DNA of 64,000 nucleotides from Pachypanchax playfairii (GCA_006937955.1 SSNP01000001.1:10760679-10824678); one strand, 5' to 3'. Shown: positions 25,783-37,043, counted from the stretch's first letter. Notes: generated from the sequence alone by a model not told the origin. Program-made: numbers and translations.

Positions 25783-26021
25783 AGACCCACTCCGATCATA
25801 TTTTGAGCTATTTTAAAGCTTCTTAAAAGGAACCGTTGGCATGGAGGATAACCCCGCCCCTTTCCCCATTGCTAAGAGATCTCTGTTTGTGCTGTTCAGA
25901 GCGCAGGATGCAGGAGAAATGCATGCATTAAGCCAAAAACCACTCTAGGAGGTTAAATAAGGAAATAGAATCACAATATGGTTAAAAGTCCCAAAAAGTG
26001 ATTTTGCATTATACAAGACCT
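25783..26021. mobile_element. Chimeric TTAA element: family B end joined to family C end
   Basis: The left end AGACCCACTCCGATCAT matches the family B right terminus. B-like sequence continues to about 25905 (GGAGGAT, CCGCCCCT, CTCTGTTTGTG). The remainder to 26021 matches the left arm of family C in reverse and ends with a diverged C terminus (ACAAGACCT). TTAA flanks both sides (25779-25782 and 26022-26025). It holds the empty site for the A1 insertion seen in C1. Non-coding. Confidence 0.65.
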
Positions 26022-26025
26022 TTAA

Positions 26026-28586
26026 AATTAAAAGTATATTGCAAGTTCTTCTTGTTGTTAAGGATTGTGCATTGACTGTTCAGCTCCAAAATGTTTGGTA
26101 AATAAAATGTTTGTAACTGAAAAGCAATTAGCTTTACAATATCAGGTTTTTGATATCTTTCAGCATTTCTAACATGTTTCATATTGTCCAAAGACACAAG
26201 ATGTTGGTTGGGATCTGCTCATGGAAACTGTGAAAATAAAAAAAAAAATGTGGCTCAAATGTGTGGACTGGTCATCTGTCCAGGATGTACCCTGTCCCTA
26301 AACCAGTAGTCATAGACCAAAGATCCCAGTGATCTGAACAGGATCAAACAGATACTGATTCTTTGCCAAAATTGGATCATCAGTTTGGAAAGGTTCTTTA
26401 GACGTTAGCTTTAGTGCTATTAGATTTTAATTTTTTTCAAAGTCTTTTGATTTGATCACAAATAGATCAATCAGTTTAACTACTAAATGTTCTATTGAAA
26501 AGTTTTCATCCCAGTTTTGTACATCTGTCAATGAGACAAGCGCTAGACAGGAAATGTTTTTGCAAAACCAGAGGAAGCATAGTGGGTGGAGCTACATAGG
26601 ATCAATAAAAAATGGATGGATGGTTGAAAGCAAGTAAATTGAAGTTTAGAAAGTTACATTATAAAAAAATAACATCACAGGAAATCCTAATCAGGAGGAT
26701 CATTGACTCGATATTTTTTTATACTCCTTTATTTTGCTGTTTTTAACTGAAGTTGAACAAATGTAAAAGAAAAGAGAAGAAGAAGGAGGGAGAAGTGGTT
26801 TGGAGCATTTCCTATAGTGTTTTATCTTCCTCTCTGACAGAGAAGAACACAGTAACTACTTTACCATACCTTTACCAGTTTTTTTCGCCCTTGGGCAAAA
26901 CTAGAATATGTTTTCCATACTGATAAACGGCTCGTGATTGAAATTTGCATGTAAAATCCTCCGTTTGTGACTATGATCATCATGTAAAGTCTAGGACAGT
27001 GTTTGATCAAGAGCAATAAGCAACAATCAGTGTGCGTATTGATTTCTTTTGTCCGCATGCATTTACAGAAGATGCAGGTCAGATGTACTGACTGATCTGA
27101 CAGACTGGTGCCTAATTAAAAGTAGCTCTTTGTAACAACTACTGCAGCAGCATGAACATATTCTGTCCTCCATCATACTGTCACACCCCGAGCAACCTGG
27201 ATCATCTGTACAAAATTAATATTTTGAAGCTTGAGAGCCAAAGAAGAGAGGAGGGAGGATGTTTGATGCACCAGCAATTAGCTCTGAGGCTCTCCTGCGT
27301 TTTAATTGTTCTCAATCAGAATGTGACTGATGATGTACTGATGTGAGTAAACACTGTGCTGGTGTATCTGTTACTGGTGTCATGGTGTCTCCATGTGTGT
27401 GTAGCTTATGGACTTGTGCATACCAGATGAGGCTGTTCTGAACTTTGCACACTCACACACAGACACAAATCTGTTTCTTTCAGTAGCCTGTTTTACTGTG
27501 GAAAAAAAAAAAAACTCTAGAAGACACAGGTGGATGCCTCCACAATCACCTGGACTACCTCACAAACAGACCACAGTTTGTGAGACTGAAGGATTGTGTG
27601 TCTGACCAGGTGATCAGCAGCACAGCATCTGTTGTGTTTTGCTTCCCTGCCACTTCACATGTGAAGACTTTCGGTAGCAATAAAGTAAGGAGCAAGCTAA
27701 CGAACTGTGATGTTAACAATAAAACTACGCCCTGAGCCACAGGTTGTAGACCCCCTATGAGTCAAATCTAAGAATTAAAACAATATCTATAGAATATTTC
27801 TATTTAGTATTGTCTGTCTTAACATCTTGGAATTGATAAATGACAGCAATAAAGATCAATTACACAAAAATCGTATAATCAATAAGCATCATATTGAGTA
27901 ATTTTACTTCCTAATTAAACAAGGGACTCAAGAATTGGCAGCTGGGGGGATTACTTTAGATTAATATAATTCAGTCTCTATGGCAGCCTGAGATACAGTT
28001 AACAGCACTGTCATCTTAGATATTCTGACACCAAACCAGAACATTGGTAATCAGAAGACGGTTGATTCATTTGGACATTTTAACACCATTGCTGTCTTTG
28101 GTTAAAAAGTTCCAGTGTTCATCATTCTAAAGAATCTTCTACCAGAAGCAATTTGGACATTTTCAATCTGGTGTCTTTATGTTTATTGGTCAATGGTGGG
28201 GTCTCCTGGGTTTTTCCATTAAGCCTACAATGGTGCAAAATCTGACTGATAGTATGATCAGAATGGGACGAACCTTGATCATGGAGTTCAGCTTGATTGG
28301 TTTTGATGGTTTCCTTGGTTTGTTTTCTACCATCAGCTCTATCCTTCTGATCAACCTGGGGTTGCATTTCCTGGTAGGTCAGCTATCGCCCCATTAACCT
28401 TAAACTTTATAATGATATTGGAAGCTGTGGTCACAATAATATCAAACTGCTTGGAGATGATCCAAAAAGCACTATGTTCAACGTGGAGCTCTAAAATCTT
28501 CTCTGAGCTCTTCAGACAGTTCTGGCCTCTGCTTTATCTGGTCCACGTTCAGTGTGGTGCACGTAACAATCACAAATGACCCTAGA
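26026..28586. other. Non-coding sequence with small repeat remnants
   Basis: A fragment of the teleost CTGTCCAGG-GTACCC repeat is at about 26265-26299, and an ATGGATGGATGG tail is at about 26608-26622. No gene or complete element is recognised. Confidence 0.35.
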
Positions 28587-28936
28587 GCCTGCTAGCATGC
28601 TGCTCACTAAAAAGCTGTAGCATAAGACATGGCAAACAGGAAGACATGACGTCTGACGTTGCCATGCACAGCGGGCCAGGAAACAGTATACCTTGCTCAC
28701 ATAGGCTAGTTTGTTAGCCAATCAGAGTCCAGCAAATTTGAATAATGAATATGAACAAACTGCTGACGAAGCAGCCTGATGGAAGGAGCCGGAACCACCT
28801 GAATTTTAACGCAGACAAATTGAAAGGTCTGTCAATCAGTGTCTCCTGACGTTTTATAGATATAAAATGTTTCATATTACTGGTTAATACTTATGAAATA
28901 ACCACAAAGTCCTGAAATTTGTATGAAATGGCCTCT
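28587..28936 (+). mobile_element. TTAA-flanked MITE, family A copy 4, 5'-truncated
   Basis: Begins inside the family at TAGCATGCTGCT and runs to the intact right end ATGAAATGGCCTCT, followed by TTAA at 28937-28940. About 225 bp of the left side is missing. Confidence 0.85.
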
Positions 28937-28940
28937 TTAA

Positions 28941-31298
28941 ACAGTTTGAAACATGACTGTAATGCAGGACTGATAGACTCTTGAGAGGTACCAACACCTT
29001 TGGTTTGGACTATTTTAGCACATATTTTTAAAATAAACAAACATTTAATTTAACTTCTTTGGGGTTTGGTCAGCTATTACAGCTATATACAGGTAAACAT
29101 TAAGTAACTGGTTTTGAGGGGAAATTAAGCATTTTTTCAATGAGATGTAAAGGTACCAACAAATTTGTCTGCCACTTAAGAAGTTTGTTTCCATTTATGG
29201 AGTAAATACTGCCAGATCGCTCATTTCCTCGACAGAGTTCTGCTTTTTGCAAACGCTGTCCTGCACAGAATTGCCCTGAAGAGCTGCTTCTTCCCTCCTT
29301 TATATTAACATGACCACAGTTCCAGAGGCAACAAGCTTTACATAATACCCTTTAAATGTAAACACAAAATATTCCAAGCTATGGCAACTGTAAGGGACTG
29401 TTTGGCAGGAAGAAAATCTTGAGGTGTATTTTGTTTCCAGATTGAGAGACATAGTAATAAAAAGAAACTGAACATTTGTTTTAGTTATTTCTCACATCCT
29501 TAGTAAAGGCCAGAAATAAAGAGTTGCAAGTGTCTAATAAAATCTACAACAATAATGAAGCTTTTAGTGACTTGCTTATTCAATTCTATTTTAAAAAAGG
29601 TTGTATTAATGATCGCTCATGTGCCTGCATTCAGTCTGGCGCCCAAGGCAGGTGTGTGTAATATGTTCCATGTTGAAAGCATCTTCTCGCTGAATCACAA
29701 CAATACAAAAAAGTTAAAGCTTCTTTCCCATCAGTGTGCTCCAATAAAAACCATTAAAGGTAAAGCGAGGTGTAGCTGTTCAAACACTTAGTACCTATAA
29801 ACAGATGTTCCACAGCTGCCAACTCACAAAACGCACTGCTGACAACAACTGTTGGGGGCCAAAATTATGCAGGGAAATGCGTCCATATAAGCAAGGACCT
29901 TCAGAGGAGGACTCATAACCGCTCTGTCTGTAGCAACAAGATGGCTGATGAAGAAATTAATGCAGGCAAAGTCATTATCTTCCCTAAAACCACAGTGGGT
30001 TTATGTCCCCCTGTGCCGTTTCTTCTCCGAGGCTAGTATTTAAGTGTCGTTGGACTTATAAAAAGATAGGACGAGCCAACTGTGCTCCTTTTGTCTCCAT
30101 TTCTCCATATGGGTGACAGCAGCATATGCAAGAACTGGCTCAGCTTCTGTAAAACTTCCATTAAAGATGCACAACTAAGGCTCTGCCAGCTTGAATATTA
30201 CCTCTCTCTGCAAATTATTTATGGCTCGGAAAAAACGCTGATGACAAGCATCTCCAGTGACTTGTATAAATAAAAAACACTTTTCTCTACAAACTCACAC
30301 TTGCTTCTTTTTCCCCACTTCGCATCTCGTTCTCGGAGATGCACTTCACAGCAGAAACAAAAGGTGTGCAGTTATTTAACAGTTAGATTTTACAAGCTTT
30401 ACTTGTAATTAGCTTAACTTCAGCAGGGGTGAATGTGTAGCGGTATAATTAGAATAGGAGGTTGCAGGATGCTACAGCTACAAAGCTAATAACTTTTAGA
30501 AAAGAGCAACACCGTAATCTTGATCCGATCTCTGATGAACAAAGACCTTTTCTTTACTTGACTCCTCGTGACTCAGACTACTGTCCATCTCTGAACGATG
30601 ACGACTCCTTGCCGGACCAATATTGACCTAATTTAGCATGCAGAGAATATGAAGAAGTTAACCTTTCTAAAAACACCTTGCAGCAACATTAATTGACAAA
30701 CCGCATCAATCCCACCCCCACCCCTCGTTTTTGTAATTACTCTGCTGCATGTTTGATTGCCACTGAGGACCTATGCTTCATTTGCCGTGAGGTCATCAGC
30801 AGCCGTCAGAAATATGAATTTGATTTGTACAGGCAATGAGCAGGTCCTATCTCTCTCCAGCGTGTAATGTGTGTGTTGGGGCAGGAAACAAGAGGTTCAG
30901 GAAAGGAGAGAGAATGTCCTTGGCTACCTGCTGTATATTGCATGAAGAGATTAATACCTCCCTGGCAGCCATATCTGCTTAGCAGGAGGACCGTCATGTG
31001 CAATTATCAGACAAATGTATTCAGATTTTACATAACAAAGAACTAAGTGGATCCTTTCCTTGAGTTTTTTTTTCTAGCTATTACTTTTATTGTCAGGCTT
31101 AAGGTAAAGATAGAAACATCAGACAACACATGACTTACTGCTGCTGTTAAATTCATCAAAAAATTCAAAAGATGAAATACAAGTTAATCATGTCTGAAAA
31201 TATGAATTCAACAAAAACTGTCCACAGTTTGGTTGATGAGTTAGACAATCTTAAAATTAAGACTATAATGAAAGCTTGTAACTTTTTTCCACTTGACG
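28941..31298. other. Intron-like sequence with conserved-looking blocks
   Basis: No gene is seen. Complex repeat-free blocks occur at about 29900-30060 and 30600-31000. The rest is AT-rich. Confidence 0.35.
30600..31000. promoter_or_regulatory. Candidate conserved non-coding element
   Basis: Some 400 bases of balanced, complex sequence (for example GCAACATTAATTGAC, GAGATTAATACC, GTGCAATTATCAG). It has no simple repeats apart from a short C-rich patch and no copies elsewhere in the window. No coherent exon is seen. A regulatory role is inference. Confidence 0.3.
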
Positions 31299-31300
31299 TA

Positions 31301-31500
31301 CAGTGGGGCAAAAAAGTATTTAGTCAGCCACCAATTGTGTAAGTTCTCCCACTTAAAAAGATCAGAGAGGCCTGTAATTTTCATCATAGGTATACCTCAA
31401 CTATGAGAGACAAAATGAGGAAAAAAAATCCAGAAAATCACATTGTCTGATTTTTAAAGAATTTATTTGCAAATTATGGTGGAAAATAAGTATTTGGTCA
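31301..31500 (+). repeat. Tc1 inverted terminal repeat, left
   Basis: 200 bp, starting CAGTGGGGC and ending TATTTGGTCA. It pairs with 32703-32902 with one A/G difference, in the A-run around 31425. Confidence 0.95.
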
Positions 31501-31516
31501 ATAACAAAAGTTAATC

Positions 31517-32539
31517 TCAATACTTTGTTATATAGCCTTTGTTGGCAATGACAGAGGTCAAACGTTTTCTGTAAGTCTTCACAAGGTTTTCACACACTGT
31601 TGCTGGTATTTTGGCCCATTCCTCCATGCAGATCTCCTCTAGAGCAGTGATGTTTTGGGGCTGACGCTGGGCAACACGGACTTTCAACTCCCTCCAGAGA
31701 TTTTCTATGGGGTTGAGATCTGGAGACTGGCTAGGCCACTCCAGGACCTTGAAATGCTTCTTACGAAGCCACTCCTTCGTTGCCCGGGCGGTGTGTTTGG
31801 GATCATTGTCATGCTGAAAGACCCAGCCACGTCTCATTTTCAATGCCCTTGCTGATGGAAGGAGGTTTTCACTCAAAATCTTACGATACATGGCCCCATT
31901 CATTCTTTCCTTTACACGGATCAGTCGTCCTGGTCCCCTTGCAGAAAAACAGCCCCAAAGCATGATGCTTCCACCCCCATGCTTTACAGTAGGTATGGTG
32001 TTCTTTGGATCCAACTCAGCATTCTTTCCCCTCCAAACACGACAAGTTGAGTTTCTACCAAAAAGTTCTATTTTGGTTTCATCTGACCATATGATGTTCT
32101 CCCAATCCTCTTCTGGATCATCCAAATGCTCTCTAGCAAACCGCAGACGGGCCTGGACGTGTCCTGGCTTCAGCAGGGGGACACGTCTGGCACTGCAGGA
32201 TTTGAGTCCCTGGCAGCGTAGTGTGTTACTGATGGTAGCCTTTGTTACTTTGGTCCCAGCTCTCTGCAGGTCATTCACTAGGTCCCTCCGTGTGGTTCTG
32301 GGATTTTTGCTCACCGTTCTTGTGATCATTTTGACCCCACGGGGTGAGATCTTGCGTGGAGCCCCAGATCGAGGGAGATTATCAGTGGTCTTGTATGTCT
32401 TCCATTTTCTAATAATTGCTCCCACAGTTGATTTCTTCACACCAAGCTGCTTACCTATTGCAGATTCAGTCTTCCCAGCCTGGTGAAGGTCTACAATTTT
32501 GTTTCTGGTGTCCTTTGACAGCTCTTTGGTCTTGGCCAT
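31517..32539 (-). CDS. Tc1-family transposase, intact
   Basis: A 340-residue cut-and-paste transposase that would bind its own ITRs and insert the element at TA. Residues about 1-50 form the first helix-turn-helix (QLGVKKSTVGAIIRKW). A GAPRK hook follows at 59-63. A second helix-turn-helix lies at about 65-115, with basic residues continuing to about 120. The DDE catalytic domain then shows D153 (WSDETKIELFG), the glycine-rich HGGGS at 187-191, D244 (HDNDPKH) and E279 (PDLNPIENLW). These positions and the 34-residue D-to-E spacing equal those of Sleeping Beauty, also 340 residues. The start MAKTKE fits the family N-terminus. No stop, frameshift or missing catalytic residue is visible, so the protein could be functional; activity is not shown by sequence alone. 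Confidence 0.97.
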   Translation of the reverse strand: MAKTKELSKDTRNKIVDLHQAGKTESAIGKQLGVKKSTVGAIIRKWKTYKTTDNLPRSGAPRKISPRGVKMITRTVSKNPRTTRRDLVNDLQRAGTKVTKATISNTLRCQGLKSCSARRVPLLKPGHVQARLRFAREHLDDPEEDWENIIWSDETKIELFGRNSTCRVWRGKNAELDPKNTIPTVKHGGGSIMLWGCFSARGPGRLIRVKERMNGAMYRKILSENLLPSARALKMRRGWVFQHDNDPKHTARATKEWLRKKHFKVLEWPSQSPDLNPIENLWRELKVRVAQRQPQNITALEEICMEEWAKIPATVCENLVKTYRKRLTSVIANKGYITKY

Positions 32540-32702
32540 AGTGGAGTTTGGAGCGTGACTGTTTGAGGTTGTGGACAGGTGTCTTTTATACTGATAACGA
32601 GTTCACACAGGTGCCATTAATACAGGTAACGAGTGGAGGACCGAGGAGCCTCTTAAAGAAGTTACAGGTCTGTGAAAGCCAGAAATCTTACTTGTTTGTA
32701 GG

Positions 32703-32902
32703 TGACCAAATACTTATTTTCCACCATAATTTGCAAATAAATTCTTTAAAAATCAGACAATGTGATTTTCTGGATTTTTTTCCCTCATTTTGTCTCTCAT
32801 AGTTGAGGTATACCTATGATGAAAATTACAGGCCTCTCTGATCTTTTTAAGTGGGAGAACTTACACAATTGGTGGCTGACTAAATACTTTTTTGCCCCAC
32901 TG
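32703..32902 (-). repeat. Tc1 inverted terminal repeat, right
   Basis: Inverse of 31301-31500, ending GCCCCACTG directly before TA. Confidence 0.95.
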
Positions 32903-32926
32903 TATTTCTCTTTTAGTAATTGTCAA

Positions 32927-33502
32927 AGAGGCCCTTCCATTAAAAACGTTTTTTCTGAGGTTTCTGTTGAATATTTTAGCTCCACAGGTGTTCTTACTTT
33001 CATAGTGGGTGTGAAAACAGGTCAATAACTTCTCTTTCAGTTTTAATCTCTCAAACTACGCAGGTGGTGATAAAACCCGAGTTCTCCCGAGTCCGAACGG
33101 CCTGTATCTGTTTCATCACAACTCCTTTGTTCATTAGTATTCATCAGCTCCACAGTTGAAACCACGCCTAGCATGCTGCTGGCTAAAAGCTGTAGCATAA
33201 GACGTATCAAACAGGAAGAGAGTACGTCTGCTGTTGCCATGCACAGCGGGGCAGGAAAAAGTATAACTTGCTCTCATAGGCTAGTTTGTTAGCCAATCAG
33301 AGCCCAGCAAATTCAAATAATGAATATGAACGAGATGAGGCCTGACGGAAGGAGCCGGAACCACCCAAATTTTAATGCAGACAGATTGAAAGGTCTGTTA
33401 ATCAGTGTTTCCTGATGTTTTTTAGATATAAAATGTTTCATATTACTGGTTAATACTTAAGAAATAACCACAAAGTCCTGAAATTTGTGTGAACTGGCCT
33501 CT
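32927..33502 (+). mobile_element. TTAA-flanked MITE, family A copy 5
   Basis: Full-length 576-bp copy, very similar to A1, beginning only 24 bases after the Tc1 element. The right flank is TTAA (33503-33506). The left flank reads TCAA, a likely single substitution of the target. Confidence 0.87.
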
Positions 33503-33506
33503 TTAA

Positions 33507-34834
33507 ATAAAATCAATTTACCTATTGAAGAACAATGTTTTTCAGGTAAAGCAGGCCAACACAAAAAACATAGCAATTAAAGCTGTAATCTTTTTAGCCT
33601 TATTATTAAATTACAGTAATTATCCTATTGATTAATACAATATAAATTCAGAGTAAATTAGGATATGATATAAACTGTTCTATATTTTAACGATAACAAA
33701 GCATGAAAAACTGAAGCGTTGTGTTCCTAAACATTCACTGCATTAAACATGTTAGAACATCAAAAGAGTTAACTTAATGAAACAGTAGCTTCATTGAGGT
33801 GTTGTAGTACATTTACTTTAAAGTTTGCACTGTGTTTCTCTGAAAAAAAAAAAAAAACATGTATTTTTCAGGGGGGTTTTTTGTGTATAACCATCCAGTT
33901 CACCTTTATCATCTTCACAGTTCTCCAATCGTTCATCAGGGGCATTTTGAGTCAGTAACAGAACATATTTAACAACATAATATTGATAAACCACAATTTT
34001 AATCCATTCAGTAACATAAAAATATGTTTTTGCTGTTAAAGGCCACAAAAATATTGTTTTTCCTTATTAATCTATGCTCATGTTATTGCTGTGCAACACT
34101 CAATAAAACCTGATGCTCATCACCCATTTAAAACTAATTTTAGATCAACTAAGACTATTGGTCATTAGCAGCTGACAGTGTACATTATCAATCATAGCAG
34201 TTATAATCAGAATGAATTTGGCTCTGGTTCACATTTACTTCTGCACTAATAGATAAACATTTGTTCAGATAAACAGAGATTATTAAACATAGTACATAGA
34301 CGCGAGATACATTTAGCAGCATAGGTTGAAGTACATGGCTGATTGGTGTTTGAAACCTGCATATACAGATAAAATCGGATAATTCCCATGAGAAAAAAAA
34401 CAATAATTAAACTGGTAAATGTGTTTGCTCAGCCTAGTGATGGCATTAGGGGAAGAAAGAGATTTTGTGTGTTGTGGTTTGGACGTACAGGGATCTGTAG
34501 TGCCGTATGGAGAGGGGGACAGAAGAGGAGGTGAGCTCATGGGTGAGAATGTCCCTATTGATTAACTAGTCATAAACAATTGAAGAGATATGATGCTCAG
34601 ATTTGATTTGGTCCATTTTACCTGACGGAACTGATGAATTTGAAGTCTAAATTTCTGCTTCTCTCAAAGTATCAGGACAGAGGAAGTAAGAATGTATAGC
34701 AATCCTACTGCCAGACCTTGAGTCTTACAGTTTCAACGTGAATCTGTGTGATAAATACACTTAAAGGACAGTTTTATTTTAAAAAATAGATAAAAATGTC
34801 ATGTGACTGATTATATCCTGCACTTTCTCTGAAG
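33507..34834. other. Intron-like sequence before exon candidate 3
   Basis: AT-rich, with a poly-A run at 33842-33856. No repeats or genes are recognised. It ends in a pyrimidine-rich acceptor (TTTCTCTGAAG). Confidence 0.4.
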
Positions 34835-34967
34835 GTAATGGGTGAAACAGAAGGGACAGAGGTAACCAAGATGGCCAGCCCAGGTCAGAGCTCGGCCCAT
34901 CCAGAAGAGGGAAAAGGAGGCACAAGTGCTTCACTCCAGCTACGCAAACGGAAGAAACTGTTTGGCA
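34835..34967 (+). CDS. Coding exon candidate 3 of the unidentified split gene
   Basis: The 133-bp exon sits between TTTCTCTGAAG and the donor GTAGGT at 34968. It starts in phase 0 and ends one base into a codon. It encodes 44 residues, beginning VMGETEGTEVTK. A Gly/Ser/Glu-rich, probably disordered stretch follows, then a basic end (LRKRKKLFG) that resembles a nuclear localisation or membrane-proximal basic patch. The leftover base A joins GG of the exon at 35125 to make an arginine codon, keeping the frame to a stop. Low-complexity composition makes it a weaker coding call than exon 2, but the phase agreement and nearby terminal exon support it. Confidence 0.5.
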
Positions 34968-35124
34968 GTAGGTGTAATCATAATGTTTTTTTATTTACAA
35001 CTTTATGTGAAAGAATAAATGTATTTTTCTTTGCAAGCCAATAGTTAAAGACCATACAACACTATCTCCGTCACAAATATATCTTTTATTTATACATGTT
35101 CATCAGATGTTTTCTTTCGTTTAG

Positions 35125-35225
35125 GGACCCATCGCGTTGAGCCGCTAGCAGGAAGTGGATATGAATTTAGTTTTGCACCACAAGACCTCAACCAACAACA
35201 AAGACCCTTAAATGATGTATATTAA
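35125..35225 (+). CDS. Terminal coding exon candidate of the unidentified split gene
   Basis: A TTCTTTCGTTTAG acceptor is followed by a frame of 33 residues (counting the split Arg) ending at TAA (35223-35225). The peptide includes THRVEPLAGSGYEFSF, then a Gln/Asn-rich tail with PLNDVY at the C terminus. A canonical AATAAA lies 71 bases past the stop. Splice with the previous exon removes a 157-base intron, a usual small size for fish. The protein is not recognised. Alternatively these could be chance frames, but acceptor, phase, stop and polyadenylation signal agree. Confidence 0.5.
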
Positions 35226-35295
35226 GTCTGTCATGGGATGTATTGGCTGTAAATGTCTCACCTTGAAAGTATCTCCCATGATATTACTTTTGAAT

Positions 35296-35301
35296 AATAA
35301 A
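35296..35301 (+). promoter_or_regulatory. Polyadenylation signal candidate AATAAA
   Basis: Canonical hexamer 71 bases after the stop of the terminal exon candidate. A second AATAAA occurs near 35737. Hexamers are common in AT-rich DNA, so its weight comes from position. Confidence 0.4.
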
Positions 35302-35357
35302 AACAAGTGTATCCATCTACATGTTCGTGTAATGTATATCGTTAAGGTAAAAACAGA

Positions 35358-35625
35358 GGGCTGCATGGTGGTGCAGTTGGTAGCTTTGCAGCAAGTTCTT
35401 CATGGAGTTTGGATGTTCTCCCTGTGTATGTATGGGTTTTCTACTATGCACGAGGATAATTGGCAATTTCAAATTGGCCCTAGCTTTAAGTGTGTGAATG
35501 GTTGTCCATTTCAATGTGGTCCTGTGATGGACTGGCAATCTGTCCAGGTGTAACCCCACCTCCTGCCCAATGACTACTAGAGATATGCACCAGCTCCCTG
35601 CAACCCTGAACTGGCAAAGACCGAC
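35358..35625 (+). repeat. Teleost interspersed repeat (GGCTGCATGGTGGTGCAG type)
   Basis: Diverged copy of a repeat common in fish genomes. It begins with a tRNA-SINE-like GTGGTGCAGTTGG and continues through GGATGTTCTCCCTGTGTATG, GGCCCTA and GATGGACTGGCAATCTGTCC. It ends near the CCAGCTCCCTGCAACCCTGAA tail. A tail fragment recurs at 39058-39141. Family naming is from memory. Confidence 0.65.
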
Positions 35626-35859
35626 TGATCAGACTTTAAGAAAACGTGATTGTGCAATAGGTTATAATATATTGTCATTGAGATTTTGTGGTTGTAAACA
35701 TCAACAGTGTGTGAACTGATGAGCCATTTGGGACCCAATAAACACTTCTGCAACTTTCCAATGAATGCAGGTTGTCAGATGTCCCACACCACCTCAACAC
35801 AATGAAATATGGAGATTCTTAAAGTCACTAATCAGAAGACGAGTGATAAAATATCAATT

Positions 35860-36120
35860 TTGGCCTCGCATTAAACAGGATAATTTTCAGGCCAGCTTGA
35901 TTTGTATTGAATATGTGTCCTCTGGCCGGTGCTTAGTGTAATGAACTGGCTCACAAATCAGGCTGTAATGGCCGCCTACTTACACATATTGCTTAATTAA
36001 AGGTTGTGAGCTTATTAGCATGTGTCTCTGGCACACGGGCTCATGAAGATGGGGAGCAGGAATGATGTCGTTCAGAGCTTGGCTTTAAAGGTTTTATGGG
36101 TGGCTAACCTATCATCCTTA
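35860..36120. promoter_or_regulatory. Candidate conserved non-coding element
   Basis: Complex repeat-free sequence with TTGCTTAATTAAAGG and AGCTTATTAGCATGTG words, lying just past the end of the split gene. No coding frame is seen; regulatory function is inference. Confidence 0.3.
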
Positions 36121-36849
36121 AAGCCATTGGCCCTCTGAAATCTGATCTTAATAACCTGTCATTTTCATTGATGATGATTTCTCTTTATGGGCAGCCATTA
36201 CAGATCAAGTTCTTGGTCTTGCTGAATGGCCACAGTGAACATTTAGACTCATCATAATTGAGAACACACCTTATTTTGGCCTTGAAGTTGCTCCTCATCA
36301 CCTCCGTGTTTAAACCATCACAGTTGTGGCCCTGGAAAGTGCTGGATGACGTGCATATGGACACACACAGAATGACCTGCAAGTCCTCTGATAGATACTT
36401 GGGCCTTTGTCTCTTTGTCTCCATGCACTGGTAATCTGGATCAAGGAACCAGAACTATTAGTCAACTAAGCCATAAGATGAAGATGGAGGTGGTGAAGAA
36501 GTGCTGGAAAGAACTTTGCCATTTGTTTTCACCTGTAGTATAGTTGTTGACTGATTTCCTGACATCTGACATGAGATGCTGCTCTGTGGAATCACCTGAA
36601 CCAAAAAAAAAATGGACAATTATATTTTATTACATAAATCTTTTGTTTGAAATGACATAAATGACATGTTAAGTGTGTTTTAGCATCTGAACCACAATCA
36701 CCTAAACTGAATGTGGGCTTTTTGAGACGAGACACCTTATTGGCATGAAAATTACACAAAAAAAATGGATTCATTGACTTAACAGTTTTTTTATGTCAAC
36801 AGGTTCCACATAATTAAATCATGTTAACTTGAAAGCAAGAATAATAGTG

Positions 36850-36953
36850 TAATATCTTGCCCAAAGATATTTTGACATGTAGCACCAGGGGTCGAACCCC
36901 CAAAATGAGAGGCAATCACCCTCCCCACTATGCTACAGCCACCTTTCTTCTTT
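36850..36953 (-). repeat. tRNA-derived SINE head
   Basis: On the minus strand it reads GGTGGCTGTAGCATAGTGGG (box A-like), then GGGGGTTCGACCCC (box B), then the CTTTGGGCAAGATATT body word. The rest of the SINE is missing. It is not a tRNA gene, since no acceptor stem closes. Confidence 0.65.
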
Positions 36954-37043
36954 AGGTGTTCCAGGTAGCTGAGGTCTCATAAAACATGTAAAAATGATAA
37001 GGGTGAAATGACGATGTACCTTTCATAAATAAAGAGTTAAAAA

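Larger units (their letters stand above)
31301..32902 (-). mobile_element. Full-length Tc1-like transposon
   Basis: 1602-bp element with 200-bp inverted terminal repeats that differ at one position by eye, flanked by TA at 31299-31300 and 32903-32904. Each repeat carries two direct-repeat-like words, an outer AAGTATTTAGTCA near the tip and an inner AAGTATTTGGTCA near its inner end. This is the IR/DR layout known from fish Tc1 elements. It encodes one uninterrupted transposase on the minus strand. The termini (CAGTGGGGCAAAAAAG) are of the type I remember from teleost Passport-like elements; that subfamily name is from memory. The near-identical arms argue for recent insertion. Confidence 0.96.

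Noticed and set aside
31890..32486. 198-residue open frame on the plus strand inside the Tc1 element
   Set aside because: It is the antisense shadow of the transposase, which has all family motifs on the minus strand.
36850..36953. tRNA-like sequence on the minus strand
   Set aside because: Box A and B words are present, but the acceptor stem does not close and a SINE body word follows; it is a SINE head, not a tRNA gene.
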